64,000 nucleotides of DNA, from assembly GCA_018881555.1 (NCBI GenBank), contig JACAXG010000025.1, positions 2,321,446 through 2,385,445 on the forward strand, written 5' to 3'. This document shows positions 13,028 to 22,088 of the stretch, piece by piece (the first letter of the stretch is position 1; each line of letters starts with the position of its first letter). The translations under genes were made by a program, and so were the position numbers. The notes beneath the pieces were generated by a model that had not been told where the DNA came from, searched no databases, and worked only from the letters and a program-made list of their open reading frames with translations. This DNA is from Amblyornis subalaris. Taxonomy: Eukaryota > Chordata > Aves > Passeriformes > Ptilonorhynchidae.

Positions 13028-14334
13028 ATGAGCTGGAGTTTCCTGACACGGCTCCTGGAGGAGATCAACAACCACTCGACCTTCGTGGGCAAGATCTGGC
13101 TGACTGTCCTCATTGTCTTCCGCATCGTGCTGACGGCCGTGGGGGGTGAGTCCATCTACTACGACGAGCAGAGCAAGTTTGTCTGCAACACGCAGCAGCC
13201 GGGCTGTGAGAACGTCTGCTACGACGCCTTTGCGCCCCTCTCCCACGTCCGCTTCTGGATCTTCCAGATCATCATGGTGGCGACGCCATCGGTGCTCTAC
13301 CTGGGCTTTGCCATGCACCGCATCGCTCGCATGCCTGAGTCCTCACGGCGCCGGACGCCGGCAGCCCGGCGGGCGCGCATGCCAGTGGTGCGCCGGGGAG
13401 CCGGGCGAGACTATGAGGAGGCAGAAGATGATAACGAAGAAGACCCCATGATCTTTGAGGAGATCGAGGTGGAGAAGGAGAAGAGCCCAGAGGGCGGGGA
13501 GAAGCATGACGGCCGGCGCCGCATCAAGCAGGATGGGCTGATGCGTGCCTACGTCCTGCACTTGCTATGTCGCTCGCTGCTGGAGATGGTTTTCCTCTTT
13601 GGGCAGTACCTGCTGTACCGCTTTGAGGTGAGCCCCTCCTACGTCTGCAGCCGCAGCCCCTGCCCACACACTGTCGACTGCTTTGTCTCCCGCCCCACTG
13701 AGAAGACCATCTTCCTCCTCATAATGTACGCCGTCAGCGGGCTCTGCCTCTTCCTCAACCTCTGCGAGCTCTTGCACCTCGGCGTGGGGCGCATCCGGGA
13801 TGCCCTGAGCCAGTCTGGTAGCCCCTCGCTCCCGCCTGGTGACAGCCCTGCGCCACAGTACCCCAAGAAAGCCCCCAGCGCGCCCCCCACCTACCACTCG
13901 CTGAAGAAGGAGCTGCCGCAAGCCCCGCTGACCGACGGCAAGCTGGACTACCGGGAGAGCCTGGCCCAGGGGCGCTTTGCCCTGGCTGGAGCTCCCCCAG
14001 TGCACGAGCTGGACCGGCTGCGTGAGCACCTGCGCCTGGCCCAGGAGCACCTGGAGGTGGCCTTCCACCTCCAGCCCCCGCCGCGGCCCCCCAGCCCCGC
14101 CCGCAGCAGCAGTCCCGAGGCCAACGGCATCGCCGCCGAGCAGAACCGCCTCAACCTCGCCCACGAGAAGGGGACTGCCGCCTGCGACAGGACCACGGGT
14201 GAGCCGGGGAGGGAGATGGATCTGGCCCACTGGAGTGGAGGCATGGGGGGCTGCCCCCAGGCTTCCCTGGAGAGGAGACGCCATTCCCCCTGGGACGGGT
14301 GCTAACCTGCTTCTTCCTCCCCGCAGGACTGTGA
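13028..14334 (+). CDS. Gamma-subfamily (Cx45-like) connexin
   Basis: Gap-junction hemichannel subunit, four transmembrane segments. Main coding exon 13028-14198; a phase-1 donor (GG|GTGAGC) pairs with acceptor CCCCGCAG at 14325-14326, so a mini-exon adds Gly-Leu-stop (TGA 14332-14334), total 392 residues. M1 is near residues 21-40 and M2 76-98. Extracellular loop 1 has C53-X6-C60-X3-C64; loop 2 has C207-X4-C212-X5-C218 followed by SRPTEKT. The [20 protein letters not shown] start and the acidic NEEDPM segment in the cytoplasmic loop are typical of GJC1/Cx45 and relatives; human GJC1 is 396 aa. The HDGRRRI motif before M3 is also shared. It lies between STK11IP and INHA, where I know of no human connexin, so I leave the symbol blank: candidates are a GJC1 ohnolog or the fish GJC4 (Cx43.4/44.2) type. 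Confidence 0.9.
14199..14326 (+). other. 128-nt intron near the 3' end of the connexin coding region
   Basis: Donor GTGAGC at 14199; a GCTAAC branch-point-like sequence at about 14301-14306, then a pyrimidine tract and CCCCGCAG at 14319-14326. All three splicing signals match consensus. Without splicing, the frame would run to 14305 and add a tail with no resemblance to connexins. Human GJC3 also has an intron close to the 3' end of its coding region (variants are named relative to c.781), also in phase 1. Confidence 0.75.
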
Positions 14335-15320
14335 GTGCCACCAGGGACAACGGTGGTGTCTGCCGGAGTGGCTGCCGCCACCACCGTGGGATAGGCGTCC
14401 TGCCAGGAACATGGGGTGAAGGATGCCATGTGCCTGCCCAACAGGGCAGTCTGGGCAGCCTTGTCCTGTTGGGCAGCAGGGGGGTTGGGAGCCGTGGGGT
14501 TCGTTCCTACTTAATTTTCAAAAAGGGAATATCTTATTTTTGTACGTTTTTATAAACTCATCAACATGTGCACCCTGGCATTTTTATACTCCATCCCAAT
14601 CTCCATTCTGGGCCTGTGCCCCCCCATCTCCTGTTTCACCAACTCTTCCTCCTCCCACACCCATTTTCTGCAGCATGTTGTCCTCATACCTCCCTGTGCC
14701 CCCCATACCCTCTGCCACCCACTGCAGCACTGGCTGGTGCTGTGCATGTGCAGGCGATGCTGGTGATTTTGGTACTGCCCCGAGGGGTGGGGACTTAGGG
14801 GTGCAGGCTGGGGGTCTGGCTGGCCGGGCCAAGCTGTGGGACAGAGTGCTGGGCTGGCATTACACTTGAAGTGGAGGGGATGGGGAGGGGTTCTGGTGTT
14901 ACTGCTGCCAGAAAGTGACCGTGTGGCCGGGGGGCCATGCCACACAGCATCCTGGCATGGGGCTGTGAGCTGCGGGGCTGGCCTGCTCAGAAATGTCTGT
15001 GCAGAGGTCAGGGGCTGTCCTTCCCGTTGCCTCCGCCCTGTCCTGGCAGGCTGCCCTTGGACCAAAACTCGCCTCCTCCTGCTCTGGCCGCAGGGCTGGG
15101 AACCCCTGCACGGAGCCAGACCCTGGCCTCACACTAATGGGGACGTGGTGCCCCGAGCTGGGCTCGGCCAGGAGCCAGTGGAGCGTTTCTCATCATCTCA
15201 GCCTGGGTCACATGGGGACTTTTGTAGCGTTGTTTTTTACTTGGAAATGATTGTCACACCGTTTTTCTTTTTTTTTTTTTTTTTTTTTTAATATCTATAT
15301 TAGTAAAGGCTGAAGACGTT
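14335..15320 (+). other. Connexin 3' UTR (probable)
   Basis: Non-coding stretch after the connexin stop. It contains an AT-rich segment near 14510-14560, a run of 22 Ts at 15268-15289 and a variant poly(A) signal AGTAAA at 15302-15307. No canonical AATAAA is seen on the + strand before the INHA 3' end, so the cleavage site is uncertain. Confidence 0.4.
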
Positions 15321-15911
15321 TTGTACTGAACTGCTGCATCCGGTCCTTTGGGAGGAAGGGGTGGGAAGGGAATCCTGTACGTCTGGGCTGGTGTTGCTAT
15401 TGCTGGTGTTGGGACCTCCCAACTGCCCAGGCTGACTCAGTTGTTCCTGCCATGCGGAGGCGGCTGTGGCCGGGGCAGCCTTCATCATCCTGGTGGAGAG
15501 GGATTGCTCTGGCCACATTCCTATTTGGCCCTGTCACTGTTGAGGGGCCGGGTGAGGGCATTCCTCTGCCTCCCCATTCTCCCAGCATCCCCATGTCTCC
15601 CGATCCGTCTGCTGCCCCCGTTCCTCCACAACCTGTTGCCTGGAGCAGAAGGGATATTGCTCTGCCTTGCACTCCCCTGCCCAGGGCAGGATCAAACCCA
15701 GCCGCATCACGCCCATTTTGGCCAGCACACCCCAGTTTCCTCTCTGGTAGCCCAAATCAGAGCTGGATGCCTCTAACAGTACTTGCCCATCCCCTCACTT
15801 CTCCATCTAGAAGCCACCGGGGAGGTCGCATCCCACTGCACCGTGTGCCACCTCCATGACTGCCTCTGATGGAAGCTGGCATTTCCAGGCTGCTTTAGTA
15901 AAGGGAACAGG

Positions 15912-15917
15912 TTTATT
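15912..15917 (-). other. INHA: INHA poly(A) signal
   Basis: AATAAA on the minus strand (TTTATT on +), about 540 nt past the INHA stop codon. It marks a short 3' UTR spanning roughly 16458 to 15890 and the tail-to-tail boundary with the connexin gene. Confidence 0.65.
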
Positions 15918-16458
15918 TCACTCATGCCATTAAGCTCTCCAACAAGCTGTGCCACCAGGAGAGGGCTCGCTTTTGGTGCCACACATGCTGCCAGCCCTGC
16001 CACTAGTGTGAGGTCCCAGCATGGGCTCACCCAGGTACATCCTGATCCTGTCGAAGCAGCCTGGCCGTGCCTGGAGCATGGGGAAGCCGTTGAACTCTGC
16101 AGCAGGAGCGCAACATCAGTCTTTGGGCGGGGGCAGAATTGAGGGAGGGAAGCAGGTGAGGAGAGATGAGGGCTAATCTGGTTGCAGACAGCAGCCTGGC
16201 TTTGGCAGGGCAGTGATGCCTTTGCCATAGGCTGTGCCTATCCCTGCCCTGCCATGCCCCGATTTGCTCTGGGCTGGGACTGGCCCTAGGGCAGGTCTGC
16301 TGTTGTGAGGGTACCTGGGGCAGCCCAAAACTCTGGCTTGTGCAGGGGAGGGTGGCACAGCCCAAACTGCTCCACCCCAGTGGCAGTGGCTGGGGTTCCA
16401 CTGAGAAAGCAACTCCTCCTGGGTGGGATCACAGTCTGGGGCCGGGCTGCAGGATGCC

Positions 16459-18265
16459 CTAGACGCAGGTGCAGTCCTGGGCCAGGATGTTGGGCACCGT
16501 CTCGTACTTGAAGGAGTAGCCACCGTCAGAGGTGGTGCGGACACGCAGGGAGCGCATGGTGCCGGGCAGGGCAGCACAGCAGAGCTGCACACCCAGCCGG
16601 TGGCTCAGCCCGTGGCCTGCAGCACAGCTCCCATGGCAGTAGTGGAAAATAAAGCTGCTGGGATGCACGATCCACTTGTCCCAGCCCAGCTCTTCAAAGG
16701 AGATGTTGAGAGAAGCCCGGCGGCAGTTGGTGTGGGCAGCCAGGTCCTCGGATGGGCGCTGCAGCAGGCTCAGGGCAGCCGGGGACCAGGGCATGGCAGA
16801 GCGACGAGCCCTCTCACTGCCCTTGGCCCGGGTGGTGGCCACCAAGAAGGGCATCTTGTCCCCCTCAGCCAGGCAGGGACAGCCCGGGCAGCGCACCAGG
16901 AGCACGAAGAGCGGCTGCGAGAGCTGGGGCAGCAGCACCGGGGCCAGGTGAAACACTGTCCAGTGCTCGGGCGTCTGCTCCGTCATGGCTGTCACCGGCA
17001 CCCGGCCCTGCGGCGACAGGGTCAGCACGTCGGGGGCTGAGTGGTTGGGGGCAGCGGAGGGGCCGGTGTAAAACCAAAGCTGGGCAGAAGTCACCACACG
17101 GCTCAAGGTGTGTGCCGAGGGCTGGAAGAGGTAGGTGAAAATCCCTTCTTCCTCCAGCAGCTTGTCTGGCTGTGTGGGCTCACAGGGCACATCTGTGGGG
17201 GGAAGAAAAGATGATCAGGCTGTGCTCCCAAACCTGGGGAGAGTCCTCAGTGCCAGACAGCAGGTGGGATGTTGCAGAGGTCCCTGGAGTGCTGGCAGGG
17301 CACCCGGATGCTGGCACAGTCTGGCAGGGTGCAGGGGAGCTGATATCTAGTGCTGTGCAGCAGCTTCTGTGCTGCCACAGCTGATTCCTGCTATGCCCTA
17401 GGCTGGTCCATTACTGTTGCCCCTGTCGCCCAGCATCCTGCCCCATAGCTGGTTATCTTGCCCCTTTCCCCCCATGTCCATATGCCCTGTCCCCCCCATC
17501 AGCCCCACAGCTGGTCATCCTGCCCCCTTCTCTTATCATCGGCATCCTGACCACCCCCCAGCATCCTGCCCCATCTCCCACTGTCGTGCTTTATAGCTGG
17601 TCATCCTGCAGCATTCTGCCCTGCCCCTTAGTATCCCTTCCCATTTTCCATTATCCTGCCTCATTCCTGGCATCCCGCCCTATTCCACCCAGCTCCTCAG
17701 CCCTCCCCATGTCTCTGCATCCTGCCTGGCCAGCTGTTCCCCACTCTCAGCACCCTCTTGTGCTGCCTGTCTCTCTGCTGTCCATCATGGGCTGCTCTGC
17801 TTGTCCGTGCCTGTCATACCTTTCCATCTCCTGTCTCTCCACCAAATCTCACCCATGCCCATGTCCCAGCCTTGTATACCCTCTTCCCCTTCTACCACAG
17901 ACCACCACAGTAGCCTTTCCATCCTTCAGCATCCGTGTTGCCTCAAGCCCCCACCCTGCTTCATCCCTCTGCCCTCTCCTTTCCATCAGGATGTTCTCAC
18001 CTGTGGAAGGGAATAAGATCACCTGGGAGGTGTCCTCCAGCTCCTCTGGCTCAACTTCAGTGTTTTCGAGGACGTCTCTCCGGTGTACCCTCCTTGCTTC
18101 CACCTGGGGCTCCTCCTGGAGAAGCGGGGGACTCAGATGCTCCAGCACCTGAGCCCGCACCTTGGCCAGGATGAGCTGCCGGTCGGCACCCGCCCCAGTG
18201 CAGCTGGCCAGGGCGGTGGTGGGCAGCATGGCAGGCAGCAGGTGCAGCAGGAGCAGCATGACCAT
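16459..18265 (-). CDS. INHA: INHA, inhibin alpha subunit precursor
   Basis: Secreted TGF-beta-superfamily hormone subunit; pairs with activin beta chains to make inhibin, which suppresses pituitary FSH. Two exons, as in mammals: 18265-18001 and 17192-16459 (phase-1 intron), 332 residues, close to the chicken length I recall (about 328). The chosen ATG at 18265 starts a signal peptide ([14 protein letters not shown]); an in-frame ATG at 18367 would put 34 polar residues before it. A proregion RRVHRR site (residues about 53-58) and a RARR furin site (216-219) release a mature chain of 113 residues. That chain keeps all seven cystine-knot cysteines, the [15 protein letters not shown] core, an N-glycosylation site (NIS) and the [14 protein letters not shown] block, ending CTCV. 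Divergent from OBSL1, as in human. Confidence 0.97.
17390..17990. repeat. Degenerate CATCCTGCCCC-type pyrimidine-rich repeat in the INHA intron
   Basis: The + strand is a long C/T-rich tract with irregular recurrences of CATCCTGCCCC, AGCTGGTCATCCTGCC and CATGTC(C/T). The INHA pre-mRNA is correspondingly purine-rich. Copies are too diverged to define a clean period. Confidence 0.6.
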
Positions 18266-18369
18266 GGGGCACACAGCAGGCCGGTGGCTCGGGGGGCTCT
18301 GCCTCGGGCTTCTGCCTGCCTGCCCAACCCGTCTGCCCACTGCGCTCCCCCCGGGGCAGGGTGGCATTG

Positions 18370-18420
18370 AGATCTATCTGACACTGACGCAAACGTCTGC
18401 TCGCCGTGAATATTATCTCT
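18370..18420 (-). promoter_or_regulatory. INHA: INHA proximal promoter: variant CRE flanked by GATA sites
   Basis: On the minus strand TGCGTCA lies at 18391-18385, 120 bp upstream of the INHA ATG. This is the non-canonical cAMP-response element described for the rat INHA promoter. GATA cores lie on either side (18378-18375 and 18417-18414 on the minus strand). In mammals the promoter responds to FSH/cAMP through CREB with GATA factors and SF-1. I saw no good SF-1 site beside them. Confidence 0.6.
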
Positions 18421-18429
18421 GAGCTGTGA

Positions 18430-20990
18430 AAGCGCTGAGACGTCTGGAATGCGAGGACTGCAAGGACAGTGTGGTCTGGGGGGGCCGGCGCCCGGGCAAG
18501 GGGGTGTGTGTGGGGGATGCTGCTGGAGCAGTGGGTGCATGGGGCTGGGGAGGCTGGGCTGTGGGCAGGGTGCTGCCAGGAAGGTTTTCCTGCGCTGGCA
18601 GGGATGGAGGGGATACCCTGGGTGAGCTTTGCAGCTGCTGATGCTGGGTGCCCTCCATGGTGCAGGAGTTAGAGATCTGCGGCTTCAGGGGGGGATAGTG
18701 GGAAGTGACAGCAGTTGTGCAGAGAAGGGAAATCTGGGCAAAGACCTGATGCGGTTCAGAGCCCTGTGAGGCTCTGGCATGGGGGAAGGCACCTTCTGGG
18801 TGGCAGACCGTGTACTGGGATCACTGGGACACCCCAGGGCAGCCAGGATGTGATGACAGGGCCCTGGGAAGGGCAAGCTGGCGGGGGGCGGGGGGTGCTG
18901 TGGCATCTCCAGGAAAGTCTGGAGGCTGGCAAGGTCCTGGGAACATGAAGCAGGAGGGATGGCAAAAGATCCCTGCACTGCCTGGGGCTGGGGAAGGCTG
19001 GCCCAGCTTTAGGGGGAGAGGAACAGATGAGGCAGAGCCAGGTCAGCTAGAGACCCTGCAGATGTTCCAGGGGAACGATCCTGGGGTGTTGTTTGGACTG
19101 GCTGGCCATGGGCTGGCACACAGAGTGGGAGCTGCAGGAGACGCATAGGCTGCGAGGAGACCCAGTGCCCTTCCTCTCACCACTGCCTGAGGGGACAGTG
19201 CCAGGTGTTCCCTATCCATTAACCCTGCCTGCCCTGTGGGTGGTCGGCAGCCTGTGCATCCCCTCTGTGCCTCTGGCAGCCCAGTGTCCCACACATCTCA
19301 TTCAATACAGCCTGGCATCTCATGCAGCATCCAGTGCGGTACATCTCAGCCCATGCAGCATGTCCTGTGTGACATGTCCTGTCTCACTGCAATTTGGCGT
19401 CTCACTCAGTATACCCCACTCTGTGCACCCCACACTGTGCACCCCATGCCATGCTCCCCACACGGCACTGTCTTTTGCCACTGGCTGAGCCAGCACAGAG
19501 GCACAGCCAGGCCTGCAGCACCCCAGCTCTCTGGGGTAGCTCCCACTGGGCTGCTATACATAGGTAGGCCAGCCCTGCCTCGGCAGGGCACTGAATGGAG
19601 CAGGCTCACTCTTATCAACCCAGCGTGTCATCAGAGGGTATTTTTGGGGACAGCAGCTGCAGGCATTTGTAACGTTTTGTCCCTGCGCACTGACACCCAG
19701 GAGCGGAGCTGGGGGAAGCAGCAGGAGCTGGGTGCTGGCCCTGAGAGACGCAGGGGAGAGGCGGCGGAGCGAGGTGTGTGTGTGGGGCAGGGGACTGGTC
19801 TGGGGGGCTGCCTGTGGCAGGGTGATCAGGGAAGGGGGTGGTCAAAGGGTGCAGTCGTGTGGCCAAGCCATCAGAGCAGTCTGTGTCTGAAGGAGCTGCT
19901 GAGGGGTGGCCCACGGGTCATGCAAGTGTGTGGACGGGGAGGTGGCTCTGAATGGGTGCACTGTCCCGGGGGTAGGGCTCTGGGAGGAGAAGCTGGCCCC
20001 AGTCCCTGTCGCTCCTTGGGGACCAGCCCTCTCCCACTCTCTGGCTTATTCAAGAAGTATTTTTGTTTCCACTCCCCCTGCCTGGGCAAGGCAGAGACGA
20101 CCCTGCCTCTGCCCCAGCCACGGTGCAGGCAGAGGCTGGGGTGCACTTGCCCAGGGGAGGCACAGAGCACCCTGCCCCACTGCTGCCTGCTATGGTGGGC
20201 ACGGTTACCCACAAAGCCAGGGATGGAGGCAGTGCCCTCCAAAAGCAGGACCCACCTCCCTGGCCTTCCATTTGCCCCGGGGGCTGATGATTTCCAGATG
20301 CGGCTTTGAGTGCACAAGGGCTGGATCCTGCCTGTGGGATCACTCTCTGGAAGGGGACCTGCTCCTAGCGGAGCCCCACTTCGCCCCAGGACATGGTCCT
20401 GTGGGGTGGCCTCCACCCGGGGGTCCCCTCCCCACCCAAGTCCGGGAGGAAGTGTCCCAATCCAGCCGGGGCCTCGCGCCTGTGACAGCCCCGTGTCAGC
20501 ACCTGCCCGCTGAGCCGGCCCAGATGCTGCAGGAATGCGGCTCTGCCACCACTCGATACTGCAGGAATGTGAATGCCCGGCGGGTGGGGAAGGGGCGGGC
20601 GGGGACCCTTTGGCCTGGGCTGTCCCCCAGCCCCAGCACCCAGCAAGCAGCTGCCTATGCTCCCTGTCTATGCAGGGGTCCCCCGCCCCTGGAGCTGGGT
20701 TCTCTTCTGCAACCCTGGGACGGGCTGTGAGTGTCTTGGCCCCTCGGGGTGCAAAGAGCCCCTCTTGTCACCTTGCTTATTGCCTCGAGATGGAAAATGG
20801 GTGATTTGGGTGAGGCGGGAACATATCCAGTGGGGCTGTGCTGCTCAGAGTCAGGGTAATGCTCCTGCAGCATGGGGTCCATGCTGGGGGCTTTGCTCCA
20901 GGCATGGATCCCTCCTAGTGGGGGGCTCCACACTGGTCAGTCTCTTTGATGAAGCCTGAGCCCCCACCCCAGTCTGTCTGTATGTGCCCC
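18430..20990. other. INHA-OBSL1 divergent intergenic region
   Basis: Non-coding interval between the two divergent start regions. It holds the INHA promoter at its left edge and should contain the OBSL1 promoter and any non-coding first exon; a possible acceptor AG lies at 20992-20993, 59 nt before the OBSL1 ATG. A degenerate repeat of CTGTGCACCCCACA type lies near 19410-19470. It is moderately GC-rich without a clear CpG island. The open frames here are short or overlap on both strands without domain signatures. Confidence 0.45.
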
Positions 20991-21052
20991 CAGGCTGATG
21001 GTCCCTACTGCTGCTCCAGCCAGTTTCCCGCTGTGACCCTGGGGAGGTGGTG

Positions 21053-22088
21053 ATGGAGGGGTTTGGGGGAGCGCCCAGGTTCCTGGCCTATCCACGTGCC
21101 TTCACGGTCCAAAGTGGCACCGACGTGGTCCTGACCTGCCAGATCATGGGTGATCCCCAGCCAAGCATCTTCTGGGAAAAGGACAAGAACCCCATCGAGC
21201 CCTCAGGCCGTTTCCATATGGAGGCCAAGGGGGACCTGTACAGCCTGCTGGTGTCCTGTGCCACCCCCCAGGATAGCGGGCTCTACGTCTGCAAGGCCAA
21301 GAATAGCGTTGGCGAGACTTATGCTGCCACTGCACTCAGGGTGGAGTCAGCAGAGCCCCGAGAGGAGGAGCGATGCTCAGGCAGTGTGGCACCTACCTTC
21401 CTCGTTGCCCCCTCGTCCATGCGGGTGTGCCGGGGCGAGGACGTGATGTTCACCTGCAGGGTGTCCGGGCAGCCCTGCCTTGTGCTGGAGTGGGAGAAGG
21501 ACGGGCGCAAGCTCTCTGACCTCTTTGAGAGCAGCCACTTNGCAGTGGGGCAGAAGCCAGAGGATTGGCACTTCCTGAAGTTGTTCAGTGCCCGGCCCCA
21601 AGATGGAGGAGTGTATGTCTGCCGGGCACGCAGTGGCTCCCAGGAGGCCCTGGCCGCTGCTGTGCTCCTGGTTGAACCCCAGGCACTGTTGGACGGGCTC
21701 CCCAATGGCTCTCCTGCTGGTGGTCCCGAGGCACTGGCGGAGCGGCAGCGGTGGCAGCATGCAGTGGGACGGCGCGTGGGACCGGAGACCTGGGTGCCCA
21801 ATGGTGTAGTGCCAGCCAGGGTGCCGGGGGCCAAGGCATTTGCCGTGAGTGCAGGGAAGCACGCCAAGTTTCGCTGCTACGTTACTGGCAAGCCCAAGCC
21901 AGAGATTGTCTGGCAGAAAGACGGTGAGCTCCTCGCCCCTGGCCGCAGGCATCTCATCTATGAAGACCGTGAGGGCTACTTCATCCTCAAGGTTCTGTAC
22001 TGCAAACCCCAGGACCAGGGGCTGTACATCTGCACCGCTTCCAACACTGCTGGCCAGACCCTCAGCGCAGTGCAGCTCCAGGTGAAAG
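21053..22088 (+). CDS. OBSL1: OBSL1 exon 1: Ig domains 1-3
   Basis: A single 1036-nt exon encodes the start codon and three I-set Ig domains (about residues 8-100, 110-210 and 250-345), each with the C...W...DxGxYxC signature: WEKDKNP/DSGLYVC, WEKDGRK/DGGVYVC and WQKDGEL/DQGLYIC. The third has the GKHAKFRCYV(T/M)GKP block that is highly conserved with human OBSL1. One ambiguous base at 21541 leaves a single residue undefined. Confidence 0.93.

Noticed and set aside
14199..14305. Reading the connexin straight through to a stop at 14303, giving 425 residues
   Set aside because: Consensus donor, branch point and acceptor argue for splicing; the read-through tail has no connexin-like sequence.
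18265..18367. Upstream in-frame ATG for INHA at 18367
   Set aside because: It would bury the signal peptide behind 34 polar residues, and would place the start codon immediately beside the CRE/GATA promoter elements.
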